Assembly (NCBI GenBank): GCA_965234545.1
Contig: OZ248348.1
Location: forward strand, 1-64,000
Reading direction: 5' to 3'
Length of the DNA: 64,000 nucleotides
Origin: Methylotenera sp965234545
GTDB lineage: Bacteria; Pseudomonadota; Gammaproteobacteria; Burkholderiales; Methylophilaceae
Position numbers and translations under genes: made by a program. The notes under the pieces were generated by a model. That model was not told the DNA's origin. It saw only the letters and a program-made list of their open reading frames with translations, and made no database searches. How positions within the stretch are numbered: position 1 is the first letter of the stretch; each line of letters begins with the position of its first letter. Below are positions 17,830 to 25,134 of the stretch, piece after piece.

Positions 17830-18591
17830 TTAGCTAGCTCGGATTAAGTGTTGTTGCCGGCGACTCACCACCACCGTGTCTGGAATGTTTTTTAAAATGG
17901 CCACCCATTGCTTGTCGTTAGCGCTGGCTGGATCAGCATCTGCAACATCATAAATCGGGCGTTTTTCATAGCCCACTATGGCGGATTTAGCGACCAAGCA
18001 ATTGCGATGCAAACGCAGAAACAGGCCGTCAAATTCGTGTTCTAGATTGTTGAGCGATTCTTCCAATACGTATTCTTTAGTTGCCGTGCGCACAGTGGTG
18101 TATTTGAGTTCAGCGCGCAGATAAATGACGTCCTCGATGGGCACCAAGAGGATACTGCCGCGCTCACTGATACTTAAATGCGTGCGTTGCGGTTTGCTCT
18201 GCGCTGAGGCTATAGTCTTGGGCCTCAAGCTGAGGGCTTTGTCTATGGCCGCTTGCAAGCGCTCTAAGCGTATCGGTTTTAATAAGTAATCTGCCGCCTG
18301 TATGTCAAAGGCCTGCATGGCGTAGCGGTCAAACGCGGTGCTAAAAATAATCGCCGGTGGCATGGCCATTTGCTGCATGGCTTGCGCGGCGTCTATGCCA
18401 TTTTGACCTGGCATGCTGATGTCTAATATGGCGATATCGGGTTGCTGCCGCTGGCAACAATCGATCGCCTCTTGGCCATTTTTAGCTTCCGCAATGACTT
18501 CCACATCAGCGAGCTCCGCCAATAATTCACGCAAACGATTGCGCGCGGGGGCTTCGTCATCGGCGATTAAAATTTTGATGCAGGGCTTCAT
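17830..18591 (-). CDS. algR: LytTR-family response regulator (AlgR-like)
   Basis: This is the DNA-binding partner of the sensor encoded just upstream. The 253-residue protein has a receiver domain (about 1-120) with the acidic pair in ADDEAP, the phospho-acceptor Asp57 in AILDISMPGQNG and the conserved Lys in LLKPIRLERL. A LytTR DNA-binding domain follows (about 148-250). Its ATG overlaps the sensor's stop by four bases. The arrangement algZ-algR-hemC-hemD next to argH is that of Pseudomonas aeruginosa, where AlgR controls alginate and twitching motility. The regulon here is unknown. Confidence 0.9.
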   Translation of the reverse strand: MKPCIKILIADDEAPARNRLRELLAELADVEVIAEAKNGQEAIDCCQRQQPDIAILDISMPGQNGIDAAQAMQQMAMPPAIIFSTAFDRYAMQAFDIQAADYLLKPIRLERLQAAIDKALSLRPKTIASAQSKPQRTHLSISERGSILLVPIEDVIYLRAELKYTTVRTATKEYVLEESLNNLEHEFDGLFLRLHRNCLVAKSAIVGYEKRPIYDVADADPASANDKQWVAILKNIPDTVVVSRRQQHLIRAS

Positions 18592-19580
18592 GCTGTGGTG
18601 TGGGGCAAAATAATGTGCACTTGGTATAGCCCCTCCGCTTGCCGACTGCGCAGCGAGGCTTCCAGATCGAAATGCAAGGTCAGCCGTTCTTGTATGTTTT
18701 TTAGTGCCATGTTGTTGCCAAAATGCCGGCTTAGGCCGGCTTGGTATGGATTGGTGATGAGCAAGTGCAGCTCATTTTTGTTGCTGACTATTTTCAACAC
18801 AATGATGCCGCCATCCGCCACCGGTTCTATGCCATGGTGCACGGCATTTTCCAACAGCGGTTGCAAAACCAAGGGCGGAATCAGCGCTCGCGCTGGCATG
18901 CCATCTATCTGCCATTGCACGTTCAATCGCTCGCCTAAACGCAATTTTTCTAGGGCTAAATATTGCCGACATAAAGCGATCTCGTCAGCCAGCGTGACCA
19001 AGTCTCGGTTGTCGGCCATGAGCACGCGGAATAAATCGGCCATGTCTTCCAATGCCGTTTCGGCTTGCTTGGGTTGGCTGCGTATCAGCGATAACACGGC
19101 ATTGATGCAGTTGAATAAAAAATGCGGTTGTATGCGCGCTTGCAAGACTTGCAGCCTGGCTTCATCGATGGCGGGCGAGTAGGCGCGATGCTGCAAATGA
19201 AAATAATACAGGGTGACAGCAGCGATTAAACTGCTGAAAAAAAGCACACGACTGGTGCTAGGGATGGCCTCCACACTAAATACAGGCGTCAGCAAAGCCA
19301 GCACGCTTAAACAGGCTAGGTTGACCAGGCCTAGGACGGCGATAAGACCGATGCCGTGCGGCAGTTTGTTCAATGCCGGGTAGCTTAGGTACAACAGCAA
19401 TAAACTTAACAGCAGCATGGGTTGGGCGATGGCCGAGAGACGTAGCAGTTGCGCAAAAAACGCATTTAAGTCCGTGCTTAATAAAACCGTCGCCAATATC
19501 AAACTGAGATTGACGATGATTAGTATGCGTAAATTGACCCCTAAGTTACGGCAATTAAGCAGGCGTTGGGGTTTTTTCAT
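18588..19580 (-). CDS. algZ: LytS/AlgZ-type sensor histidine kinase
   Basis: The 330-residue protein has several membrane helices in the first 150 residues. A His_kinase domain of the LytS/AlgZ type follows, with the phospho-accepting His in ARIQPHFLFNCINAV (about 168-182). A GHKL ATPase domain has its N-box in PLLENAVHHGIEPV and a short G-box region near the C-terminus. There is no large extracytoplasmic sensor domain, so the signal is probably sensed in the membrane. It is divergent from argH and translationally coupled to the response regulator downstream. Confidence 0.9.
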   Translation of the reverse strand: MKKPQRLLNCRNLGVNLRILIIVNLSLILATVLLSTDLNAFFAQLLRLSAIAQPMLLLSLLLLYLSYPALNKLPHGIGLIAVLGLVNLACLSVLALLTPVFSVEAIPSTSRVLFFSSLIAAVTLYYFHLQHRAYSPAIDEARLQVLQARIQPHFLFNCINAVLSLIRSQPKQAETALEDMADLFRVLMADNRDLVTLADEIALCRQYLALEKLRLGERLNVQWQIDGMPARALIPPLVLQPLLENAVHHGIEPVADGGIIVLKIVSNKNELHLLITNPYQAGLSRHFGNNMALKNIQERLTLHFDLEASLRSRQAEGLYQVHIILPHTTA

Positions 19581-19620
19581 GGTTGCCGTTGGAATGATGG
19601 GGCATCTTTAGCTTTGGTGT

Positions 19621-19648
19621 TTTGCATTATAATGACCGCAGTTATAAT
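19621..19648 (+). promoter_or_regulatory. Putative argH promoter
   Basis: Two exact TATAAT hexamers lie at 19628-19633 and 19643-19648, 113-140 bp before the argH start. The second has TTTGCA at 19621-19626 with a 16-bp spacer as a possible -35. The -35 matches are weak, so which hexamer is used is uncertain. Confidence 0.45.
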
Positions 19649-19760
19649 CAAGCCGTACAAGTGTATTATTAACCACTATTTAGCTAGCCGGTTAAAAATA
19701 TATAAAGTGGCCAAGTAAATTAGTGACTAAGCCGAATTGACCCGTAAAAGAGACATAAAC

Positions 19761-21164
19761 GTGACCCAAAAAACAAGTGCATTGAATACTAAAAACACCA
19801 GCTGGTCCGGACGGTTCAATGAGCCGGTGGCCGAGCTGGTAAAAAAATACACGGCCTCGATAGGTTTCGATTACCGATTGGCCGCTTACGATATTCAAGG
19901 CTCGATTGCGCACGCGCAAATGTTGGCTGAGCAAAAAATAATTAGCCAAGATGACGTTAAAGCCATCGAGCAAGGCTTAGCTGATATTGCAACAGAAATT
20001 GAGGCCGGGCAGTTTGAGTGGCTCTTGGATTTAGAAGACGTGCACTTAAACATAGAGAAGCGCTTAACCGATAAAATTGGCGATGCAGGTAAGCGTTTAC
20101 ACACCGGCAGAAGCCGTAACGACCAAGTGGCCACCGATGTTAGGTTATGGCTAAGGGCCAGTGCCGACCATGTTGGCGCTGCTTTAAAAAAACTGCAATT
20201 GAGCTTATTGGATTTAGCCGAAGCACACTTTGATACCGTCATGCCCGGCTTCACACATTTGCAAGTAGCGCAACCGGTAACCTTAGGCCACCACTTAATG
20301 GCCTACGTGGAAATGCTCAGCCGCGACGCACAACGTTTTGCCGATTGCCGTCGCCGCATTAATCGTTTGCCTTTGGGTGCGGCCGCTTTAGCCGGCACCA
20401 GCTACCCGATAGACCGTGAGTTGGTGGCAAAAAAATTAGGTTTTGATGGCGTCTGTGAAAACTCCTTGGATGCCGTGTCCGATCGGGATTTTGCCATCGA
20501 GTTTACCTTCGCGGCTTCCTTGGTCATGACCCATTTATCGCGCTTGTCCGAAGAGCTGATTTTGTGGAGCTCACCGCGTTTTGCTTTCATAGATATTGCC
20601 GATCGCTTTTGCACCGGCTCCTCCATCATGCCGCAAAAAAAGAACCCCGATGTACCGGAATTGGTGCGCGGTAAAACCGGTCGTGTGTATGGGCATTTAA
20701 CCGCCTTGCTCACCTTAATGAAGGGCCAGCCGCTGGCCTACAACAAAGACAACCAAGAAGACAAAGAGCCTTTATTTGATACCGTGGACACGCTATTGGT
20801 GACACTGGAAATTTACGCCGACATGATGCGTGGCATCACCGTCAATAAAGACAACATGCGCCAAGCGGCCAGCGAAGGATTTGCCACCGCCACCGATTTA
20901 GCCGATTACTTGGTAAAAAAAGGCATGCCGTTTAGGGATGCCCATGAAGTGGTGGCTTTGGCAGTGCGTTACGCCGTGGATAAAAAAGTCGATTTAAGCG
21001 ATTTGCCACTGGCCAGCTTGCAGCAATTCTCTAGCAGCATAGCCGATGACGTGTATGCGGTTTTAACACTAGAAGGCTCGCTCAATAGCCGCAATCACAT
21101 CGGCGGCACGGCGCCGGTGCAAGTGAAAGCCGCCATTGCCAGAATGCGCACTGCATTAAAATAA
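19761..21164 (+). CDS. argH: Argininosuccinate lyase
   Basis: ArgH splits argininosuccinate into arginine and fumarate, the last step of arginine synthesis. The GTG at 19761 is chosen as start because AAAGAGA lies just before it; the longest frame begins at a TTG eight codons earlier. The resulting 467 residues match the family (about 460). SWSGRFNEPV opens the conserved region. The lyase signature is GSSIMPQKKNPDVPELVRGK, holding the catalytic serine loop. HTGRSRNDQVATD lies near residue 115. It is divergent from algZ and ends a few bases before hemW on the opposite strand. Confidence 0.96.
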   Translation: MTQKTSALNTKNTSWSGRFNEPVAELVKKYTASIGFDYRLAAYDIQGSIAHAQMLAEQKIISQDDVKAIEQGLADIATEIEAGQFEWLLDLEDVHLNIEKRLTDKIGDAGKRLHTGRSRNDQVATDVRLWLRASADHVGAALKKLQLSLLDLAEAHFDTVMPGFTHLQVAQPVTLGHHLMAYVEMLSRDAQRFADCRRRINRLPLGAAALAGTSYPIDRELVAKKLGFDGVCENSLDAVSDRDFAIEFTFAASLVMTHLSRLSEELILWSSPRFAFIDIADRFCTGSSIMPQKKNPDVPELVRGKTGRVYGHLTALLTLMKGQPLAYNKDNQEDKEPLFDTVDTLLVTLEIYADMMRGITVNKDNMRQAASEGFATATDLADYLVKKGMPFRDAHEVVALAVRYAVDKKVDLSDLPLASLQQFSSSIADDVYAVLTLEGSLNSRNHIGGTAPVQVKAAIARMRTALK

Positions 21165-21169
21165 GCCGC

Positions 21170-22414
21170 TTAATTTAAGAACAGTTCCAGCAAGTCGTTC
21201 AAAAAGCGTTGTCCCAGCAAGGTCGGTTTTAAGGTTTGATTTTCCACCAACAACAGGCCTTTGTCTTGGGCTTTTTTGATGGCAACACGCAAACTGTCTA
21301 AGCTTAAGCCGCTGCGGGCTTGAAATAAATTGAGCGGCACGCCGTCTATTAAGCGCAGTGCGTTCATCATGAATTCAAAGCCCAATTCGTCTTTTGCAAT
21401 AACCCATTCCCGTTCGACCGCCTGGCAAGCCAAGGATTTTTCCATGTAGGCTTTAGGGTGCTTAGTCCGCACTTCCCGACAAATTTTATCGTGGTAACTC
21501 AGCTTGCTGTGCGCGCCGGCGCCTATGCCTAAGTAATCCCCAAATTGCCAATAATTTAAATTGTGCCTAGCTTGTTTACCGGGTTTGGCAAAGGCCGAGG
21601 TTTCGTAATGATCGTAGCCGTGCTCGGCTAACAAAGCCTCGATGGCAATTTGCATTTCTGCACTGCTGTCGTCGTCTGGCAAACTGGGCGGCGTGCGGTA
21701 GAAAGGCGTATTGGGTTCCAAGCTTAAATGGTAAAAAGACAAATGGCTGGTCTGGCATTGCACGGCTTTTTGCGCATCTTGCATGGCTTGGGCCAAACTT
21801 TGCTCGGGCAAACCGTACATCAAATCCAAATTCACCTGCTCAAAAGTTTGCATGGCTAAGGCGATAGCCGCTTGTGCTTGCTCACTATCGTGTATGCGGC
21901 CTAAGGCTTGCAGGTGGGCATCGTTAAAACTTTGTATGCCTAGCGACAAGCGTGTCACACCGGCTTGTTTATAGCCTATAAAATTGGCGGCATCGACCGT
22001 GCCGGGGTTGGCCTCTAAAGTGATTTCGGCATCGTATTCCAAGGGCGTGAGCATGCGCACCTGGCTTAAAATTCGGTCTATGCCCTCAGCAGAAAATAAG
22101 CTGGGCGTGCCGCCACCAAAAAACACCGAGCCTACTTTGCGACCCCACACTTTGGGTGTCGCTAGTTCCAGGTCAGCTATCAAGGCATCGATGTAAGCGC
22201 TTTCAGGAATGCCATCGTTTTTATCGCGATGTTCATGCGAATTAAAATCGCAATAAGGGCATTTTTTAACGCACCAGGGAATGTGTATGTATAAGGAAAG
22301 CGGCGGTGGGTTGCTTAAGCCGGATAAGGTGGCTTCGCCGGCAAGCGGCGCGATCGTGTTGATGGGCTTGTTGGAGTAGGCCGTGTCGGCTTTTATGGGG
22401 ATGACTTTTTTAAT
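21170..22414 (-). CDS. hemW: Radical SAM heme chaperone HemW, probable ATT start
   Basis: HemW is a radical-SAM protein related to coproporphyrinogen III dehydrogenase and acts in heme delivery. The 4Fe-4S motif WCVKKCPYCDFNSH (Cys 48, 52, 55 in this numbering) and LSLYIHIP are encoded at about 22235-22300. FFGGGTPSLF follows. The first ATG/GTG/TTG in this frame is a TTG at 22183, which would remove all cluster cysteines. Upstream there is no in-frame ATG, GTG or TTG before the TAA at about 22429. An ATT codon at 22412-22414 lies 8 nt after AAAAGG, an ideal Shine-Dalgarno, and gives 414 residues, a sensible HemW length. I therefore place the start at ATT; ATC or ATA codons slightly downstream, or a sequence error, are alternatives. 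The preceding gene's stop overlaps the Shine-Dalgarno. Confidence 0.85.
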   Translation of the reverse strand: MKKVIPIKADTAYSNKPINTIAPLAGEATLSGLSNPPPLSLYIHIPWCVKKCPYCDFNSHEHRDKNDGIPESAYIDALIADLELATPKVWGRKVGSVFFGGGTPSLFSAEGIDRILSQVRMLTPLEYDAEITLEANPGTVDAANFIGYKQAGVTRLSLGIQSFNDAHLQALGRIHDSEQAQAAIALAMQTFEQVNLDLMYGLPEQSLAQAMQDAQKAVQCQTSHLSFYHLSLEPNTPFYRTPPSLPDDDSSAEMQIAIEALLAEHGYDHYETSAFAKPGKQARHNLNYWQFGDYLGIGAGAHSKLSYHDKICREVRTKHPKAYMEKSLACQAVEREWVIAKDELGFEFMMNALRLIDGVPLNLFQARSGLSLDSLRVAIKKAQDKGLLLVENQTLKPTLLGQRFLNDLLELFLN

Positions 22415-22419
22415 CTGGC

Positions 22420-22635
22420 TTACCTTTTATACGGATTGATTAAGCCATCAACCAGCGCGTGCAAGGCGGTGCGCATTTGCGTTTCACTGACTTCCATGAG
22501 TAAGCCGTCTTCCAAGGCATCTTGAGCGATTTGTTTGATCTCATCAAAATTTTCGTTCATGACTTTTATTTTTTCTGTGCAGGCCACGATGCTGTCGTCG
22601 TCGCGCAACCACTTAGGCCAAGTACTCTTAGACAT
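22420..22635 (-). CDS. Conserved hypothetical 71-residue protein between rdgB and hemW
   Basis: I do not recognise a family. The 71-residue product is acidic and helical in appearance, with no signal peptide or membrane helix. It begins MSKSTWPKWLRDDDSIVACT and has two likely helices, about 18-45 and 50-66. The ATG overlaps the rdgB stop by eight bases (ATGTCTAA), and its own stop lies inside the hemW Shine-Dalgarno. That tight packing shows it is really translated in the rph-rdgB-hemW operon. No function can be proposed beyond co-expression with these genes. Confidence 0.75.
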   Translation of the reverse strand: MSKSTWPKWLRDDDSIVACTEKIKVMNENFDEIKQIAQDALEDGLLMEVSETQMRTALHALVDGLINPYKR

Positions 22636-23227
22636 GGTTAAGCCTCTCTAACTGCAGCAGCAATTTGGCCATGGCATGGCCGCGGTGACTGATGCGACTT
22701 TTAATCTCCAATGGCAATTCCGCCACGGTTTTACCGGTTTTGGCATCCAAGAAAAGCGGGTCGTAGCCAAAGCCATCTTGCCCACGAAATTCGCTCAATA
22801 TTTCGCCTGCCCAGCGGCCTTCCGCAATCAAGGGTTCGGGGTCATCCGCATGGCGTACCAAGACGATGACGCAGTAAAAATGCGCCTGCCGATTTTTTTC
22901 AGCACCCAGCACGCTCAGCAATTTTTCGTTATTCGCTAGATCGGATTTTGGCTCGCCGGCATAGCGCGCGGAGAGCACGCCGGGTGCACCTTGCAGCGCA
23001 TCCACGCACAAGCCAGAATCGTCCGCCAAGGCCGGTAGGCCGGTTTGCTGGCTGGCATGGCGCGCTTTGGCCAAGGCATTTTCAATGAAGGTGCAATGCG
23101 GTTCCTCGCACTCGCTCACTTGAAGTTCGGCTTGCGCGACGATGTCTATGTTGAGCGGCGCTAGCAAGTGAGCAATCTCGCGTAACTTGCCTTTGTTGCC
23201 CGATGCAATGACCAGTTTGTTAAACAC
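22628..23227 (-). CDS. rdgB: XTP/dITP pyrophosphatase (RdgB/HAM1 family)
   Basis: RdgB hydrolyses dITP, XTP and related non-canonical nucleotides to monophosphates, keeping them out of DNA. The 199-residue length fits. The family motifs are VIASGNKGKLREI at the N-terminus, FIENALAKARHA and LPALADDSGLCVDAL in the first half, and GFGYDPLFL plus ISHRGHAM towards the C-terminus. It starts with GTG, and this start overlaps the rph stop by eight bases (GTGTTTAA). The rph-rdgB-hemW order is common in proteobacteria. Confidence 0.96.
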   Translation of the reverse strand: MFNKLVIASGNKGKLREIAHLLAPLNIDIVAQAELQVSECEEPHCTFIENALAKARHASQQTGLPALADDSGLCVDALQGAPGVLSARYAGEPKSDLANNEKLLSVLGAEKNRQAHFYCVIVLVRHADDPEPLIAEGRWAGEILSEFRGQDGFGYDPLFLDAKTGKTVAELPLEIKSRISHRGHAMAKLLLQLERLNHV

Positions 23228-23948
23228 CGAGCGCCTCTTTTTGCTTGGCTAGCAGTTGCTTGATGCCGTGTGAGGCTAAGTCCAGCATGGCGTTCATGGC
23301 ATCATGGCTAAACGGTTGGCCTTCTGCCGTGCCTTGCACTTCGACAAAGCCACCGTCGGCAGTCATCACCACGTTCATGTCGGTGTCGCAATCCGAATCT
23401 TCTAGGTAGTCTAAATCCAACACCGGTTGGCCTTGGTAGACGCCAACCGAAATGGCGGCCATGCCTTGGATGAGCGGGCTCTCGCTGATGGCGCCACTTT
23501 TTAATAAGGTGGCAATCGCATCGTGCAAGGCCACGTAGGCGCCGGTGATGCTAGCCGTGCGGGTGCCGCCGTCGGCTTGGATGACGTCGCAATCAATTTG
23601 TATGCTGCGTTCGCCTAATTTTTCTAAATCAATAATGGCTCGGAGTGAACGGCCAATTAAGCGTTGTATCTCTTGAGTGCGACCAGACTGTTTGCCTTTG
23701 GCGGCTTCCCTGTCCATGCGGGTACCGGTAGAGCGTGGCAGCATGCCGTATTCGGCCGTGACCCAACCCTGGCCTTTGCCCTTGAGGAAGCCAGGTACGC
23801 GCTCTTCCACGCTGGCCGTGCACAGCACATGGGTGTCACCAAATTTAACCAACACCGAGCCTTCGGCGTGCTTGGTGTAATGGCGAATAATGGCCACATC
23901 GCGTAATTGATTGTGAAGTCGGCCACTGGGCCGTTGATGGGTTTGCAT
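23220..23948 (-). CDS. rph: Ribonuclease PH
   Basis: RNase PH is a phosphorolytic 3'-5' exoribonuclease that trims tRNA precursors. The 242-residue protein shows the family's full set of landmarks: RPSGRLHNQLRDVAI at the N-terminus, GSVLVKFGDTHVLCTASV, GWVTAEYGMLPRST and the phosphate-binding GRSLRAIIDLEKLGERSI, then CDVIQADGGTRTASITGAYVAL. No truncation is seen. It heads the minus-strand rph-rdgB-71-aa-hemW operon and is divergent from yicC. Confidence 0.97.
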   Translation of the reverse strand: MQTHQRPSGRLHNQLRDVAIIRHYTKHAEGSVLVKFGDTHVLCTASVEERVPGFLKGKGQGWVTAEYGMLPRSTGTRMDREAAKGKQSGRTQEIQRLIGRSLRAIIDLEKLGERSIQIDCDVIQADGGTRTASITGAYVALHDAIATLLKSGAISESPLIQGMAAISVGVYQGQPVLDLDYLEDSDCDTDMNVVMTADGGFVEVQGTAEGQPFSHDAMNAMLDLASHGIKQLLAKQKEALGV

Positions 23949-24046
23949 ATTTGTATTCCTAATTAAGGGCTTTATTTTGGCATGAAATCAGCCGTATTTG
24001 ATAACATGGCACTAATTTTAATCGCATCACACTAGAAAGCGCCCCT

Positions 24047-24913
24047 ATGATTTTTAGCATGACAGGCTACGCCGCCCAAGAAAAAAGCTTAGATAACGCC
24101 ACCTTGATATTGGAACTGCGCGCAGTAAATAGCCGCTACTTGGATTTGATTTTTAAGTTAGATGACAATTTGCGCAGCCTAGAACCGCTCATGCGTGAGC
24201 TGATAGGCGAGCAATTAAGCCGCGGCAAAATCGAATGCAAACTCAATTTAATGGCCCGCACTTCCTCGCTCCAAGCGGCGCAAATCGACCCAGCCATGTT
24301 GCAACAATTAGCGGTCATGCAAGCCACCGCGCAACAGCATTTTCCGCAAAGTCGCGAGCTAAGCGTGGCCGATATATTGCGTTGGCCCGGCGTGCTTATT
24401 AGTGAAGCTAATGGTGAAAGCAAGTTGGCGGACGAGGTGAAAGCTTTGTTGCAAGTCGGCTTGCAAGCACTCAACGCGTCACGTGCGCGCGAAGGGGAAA
24501 AACTCAAAGCATTGATCTTAGAGCGCTTAGCGCAAATTGAGCGGCTAGTGGAAACCGTTAAACCTTTGCTGCCAACTTTAACGCAAGAATACCAAGCCAA
24601 GTTAGAGGCCAAATTAAACGACAGCTTAAAAAACTTAGACCCGGAAAGGCTGGCGCAAGAGTTGGTGTTGTTCGCCCAGCGCATTGATGTGGACGAAGAG
24701 CTGAGCAGATTGACCGCTCACATAAGCGAGGTGAAACGTATCCTCAATAGCGATGCACCGGCCGGCAAACGTTTGGATTTTTTAATGCAAGAATTAAACC
24801 GCGAGGCCAATACCTTGGGCTCCAAATCCGTGGCGATGGAAACCACAAAAGTCTCCATGGAATTGAAAGTACTCATCGAGCAGATGCGCGAGCAAATACA
24901 AAACATAGAGTAA
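24047..24913 (+). CDS. yicC: YicC family endoribonuclease
   Basis: YicC-family proteins are endoribonucleases reported to take part in small-RNA turnover. The 288-residue length equals that of E. coli YicC (287). The family start MIFSMTGYAAQEK and ELRAVNSRYLDL are present. So is the conserved C-terminal DVDEELSRLTAHISEVKRIL with GKRLDFLMQELNREANTLGSKS. It is divergent from rph. In many proteobacteria gmk follows yicC directly; here a five-gene operon has come between them. Confidence 0.93.
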   Translation: MIFSMTGYAAQEKSLDNATLILELRAVNSRYLDLIFKLDDNLRSLEPLMRELIGEQLSRGKIECKLNLMARTSSLQAAQIDPAMLQQLAVMQATAQQHFPQSRELSVADILRWPGVLISEANGESKLADEVKALLQVGLQALNASRAREGEKLKALILERLAQIERLVETVKPLLPTLTQEYQAKLEAKLNDSLKNLDPERLAQELVLFAQRIDVDEELSRLTAHISEVKRILNSDAPAGKRLDFLMQELNREANTLGSKSVAMETTKVSMELKVLIEQMREQIQNIE

Positions 24914-25010
24914 GCATCGAACTTATTTAGAGTTTACTCCTTTCATCCCAACCCTCTTTGTGCTGTCGCGCACTTAATAAAGGCATGGGTCTTTACCCTA
25001 AGCGGATTAA

Positions 25011-25027
25011 TGCACCTCACCTGTGCG
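25011..25027. promoter_or_regulatory. NtrC-like binding site
   Basis: GCAC-CTCACCT-GTGC at 25012-25026 has the two half-sites and the 7-bp gap of the classical NtrC dyad (TGCACCA-N3-TGGTGCA). The flanking T at 25011 also matches; the inner bases of the right half do not. It is centred about 93 bp upstream of the start predicted from the sigma-54 element, a usual enhancer distance. It is a candidate only. Confidence 0.5.
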
Positions 25028-25056
25028 TAAATTGGTTCGCATGGATTTAAGCATTT

Positions 25057-25069
25057 TAACTAATTGATT
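25057..25069. promoter_or_regulatory. IHF-binding consensus
   Basis: TAACTAATTGATT is an exact match to the reverse form of the IHF consensus (YAA-N4-TTGATW), inside a very A/T-rich stretch. It sits between the NtrC-like dyad and the sigma-54 element, where IHF usually bends DNA to bring an activator to sigma-54 polymerase. The consensus is short, so its position carries much of the weight. Confidence 0.5.
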
Positions 25070-25084
25070 TAAAACAATAAAAAT

Positions 25085-25101
25085 TTGGTATGGGTTTTGC
25101 T
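25085..25101 (+). promoter_or_regulatory. Sigma-54 (-24/-12) promoter
   Basis: TTGGTATGGGTTTTGCT matches the RpoN consensus (YTGGCACG-N4-TTGCW) at all positions but two. It keeps the invariant GG (25087-25088) and GC (25099-25100) exactly ten bases apart. Transcription would begin near 25112, leaving a 23-nt leader before the ATG at 25135. No comparable sigma-70 promoter stands out between yicC and this gene. Confidence 0.65.
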
Positions 25102-25134
25102 TAGTCTTTTACATCTATAAAAGAAAGCAAGGCC

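Noticed and set aside
21170..22183. hemW starting at the TTG at 22183
   Set aside because: It would leave out the conserved LSLYIHIPWCVKKCPYC region with all three cluster cysteines, which is encoded in frame directly upstream.
24950..24975. GTGC-N6-GCAC element near 24960 as a second NtrC site
   Set aside because: The half-sites are in the opposite orientation and the gap is six, not seven; it does not match the NtrC dyad.
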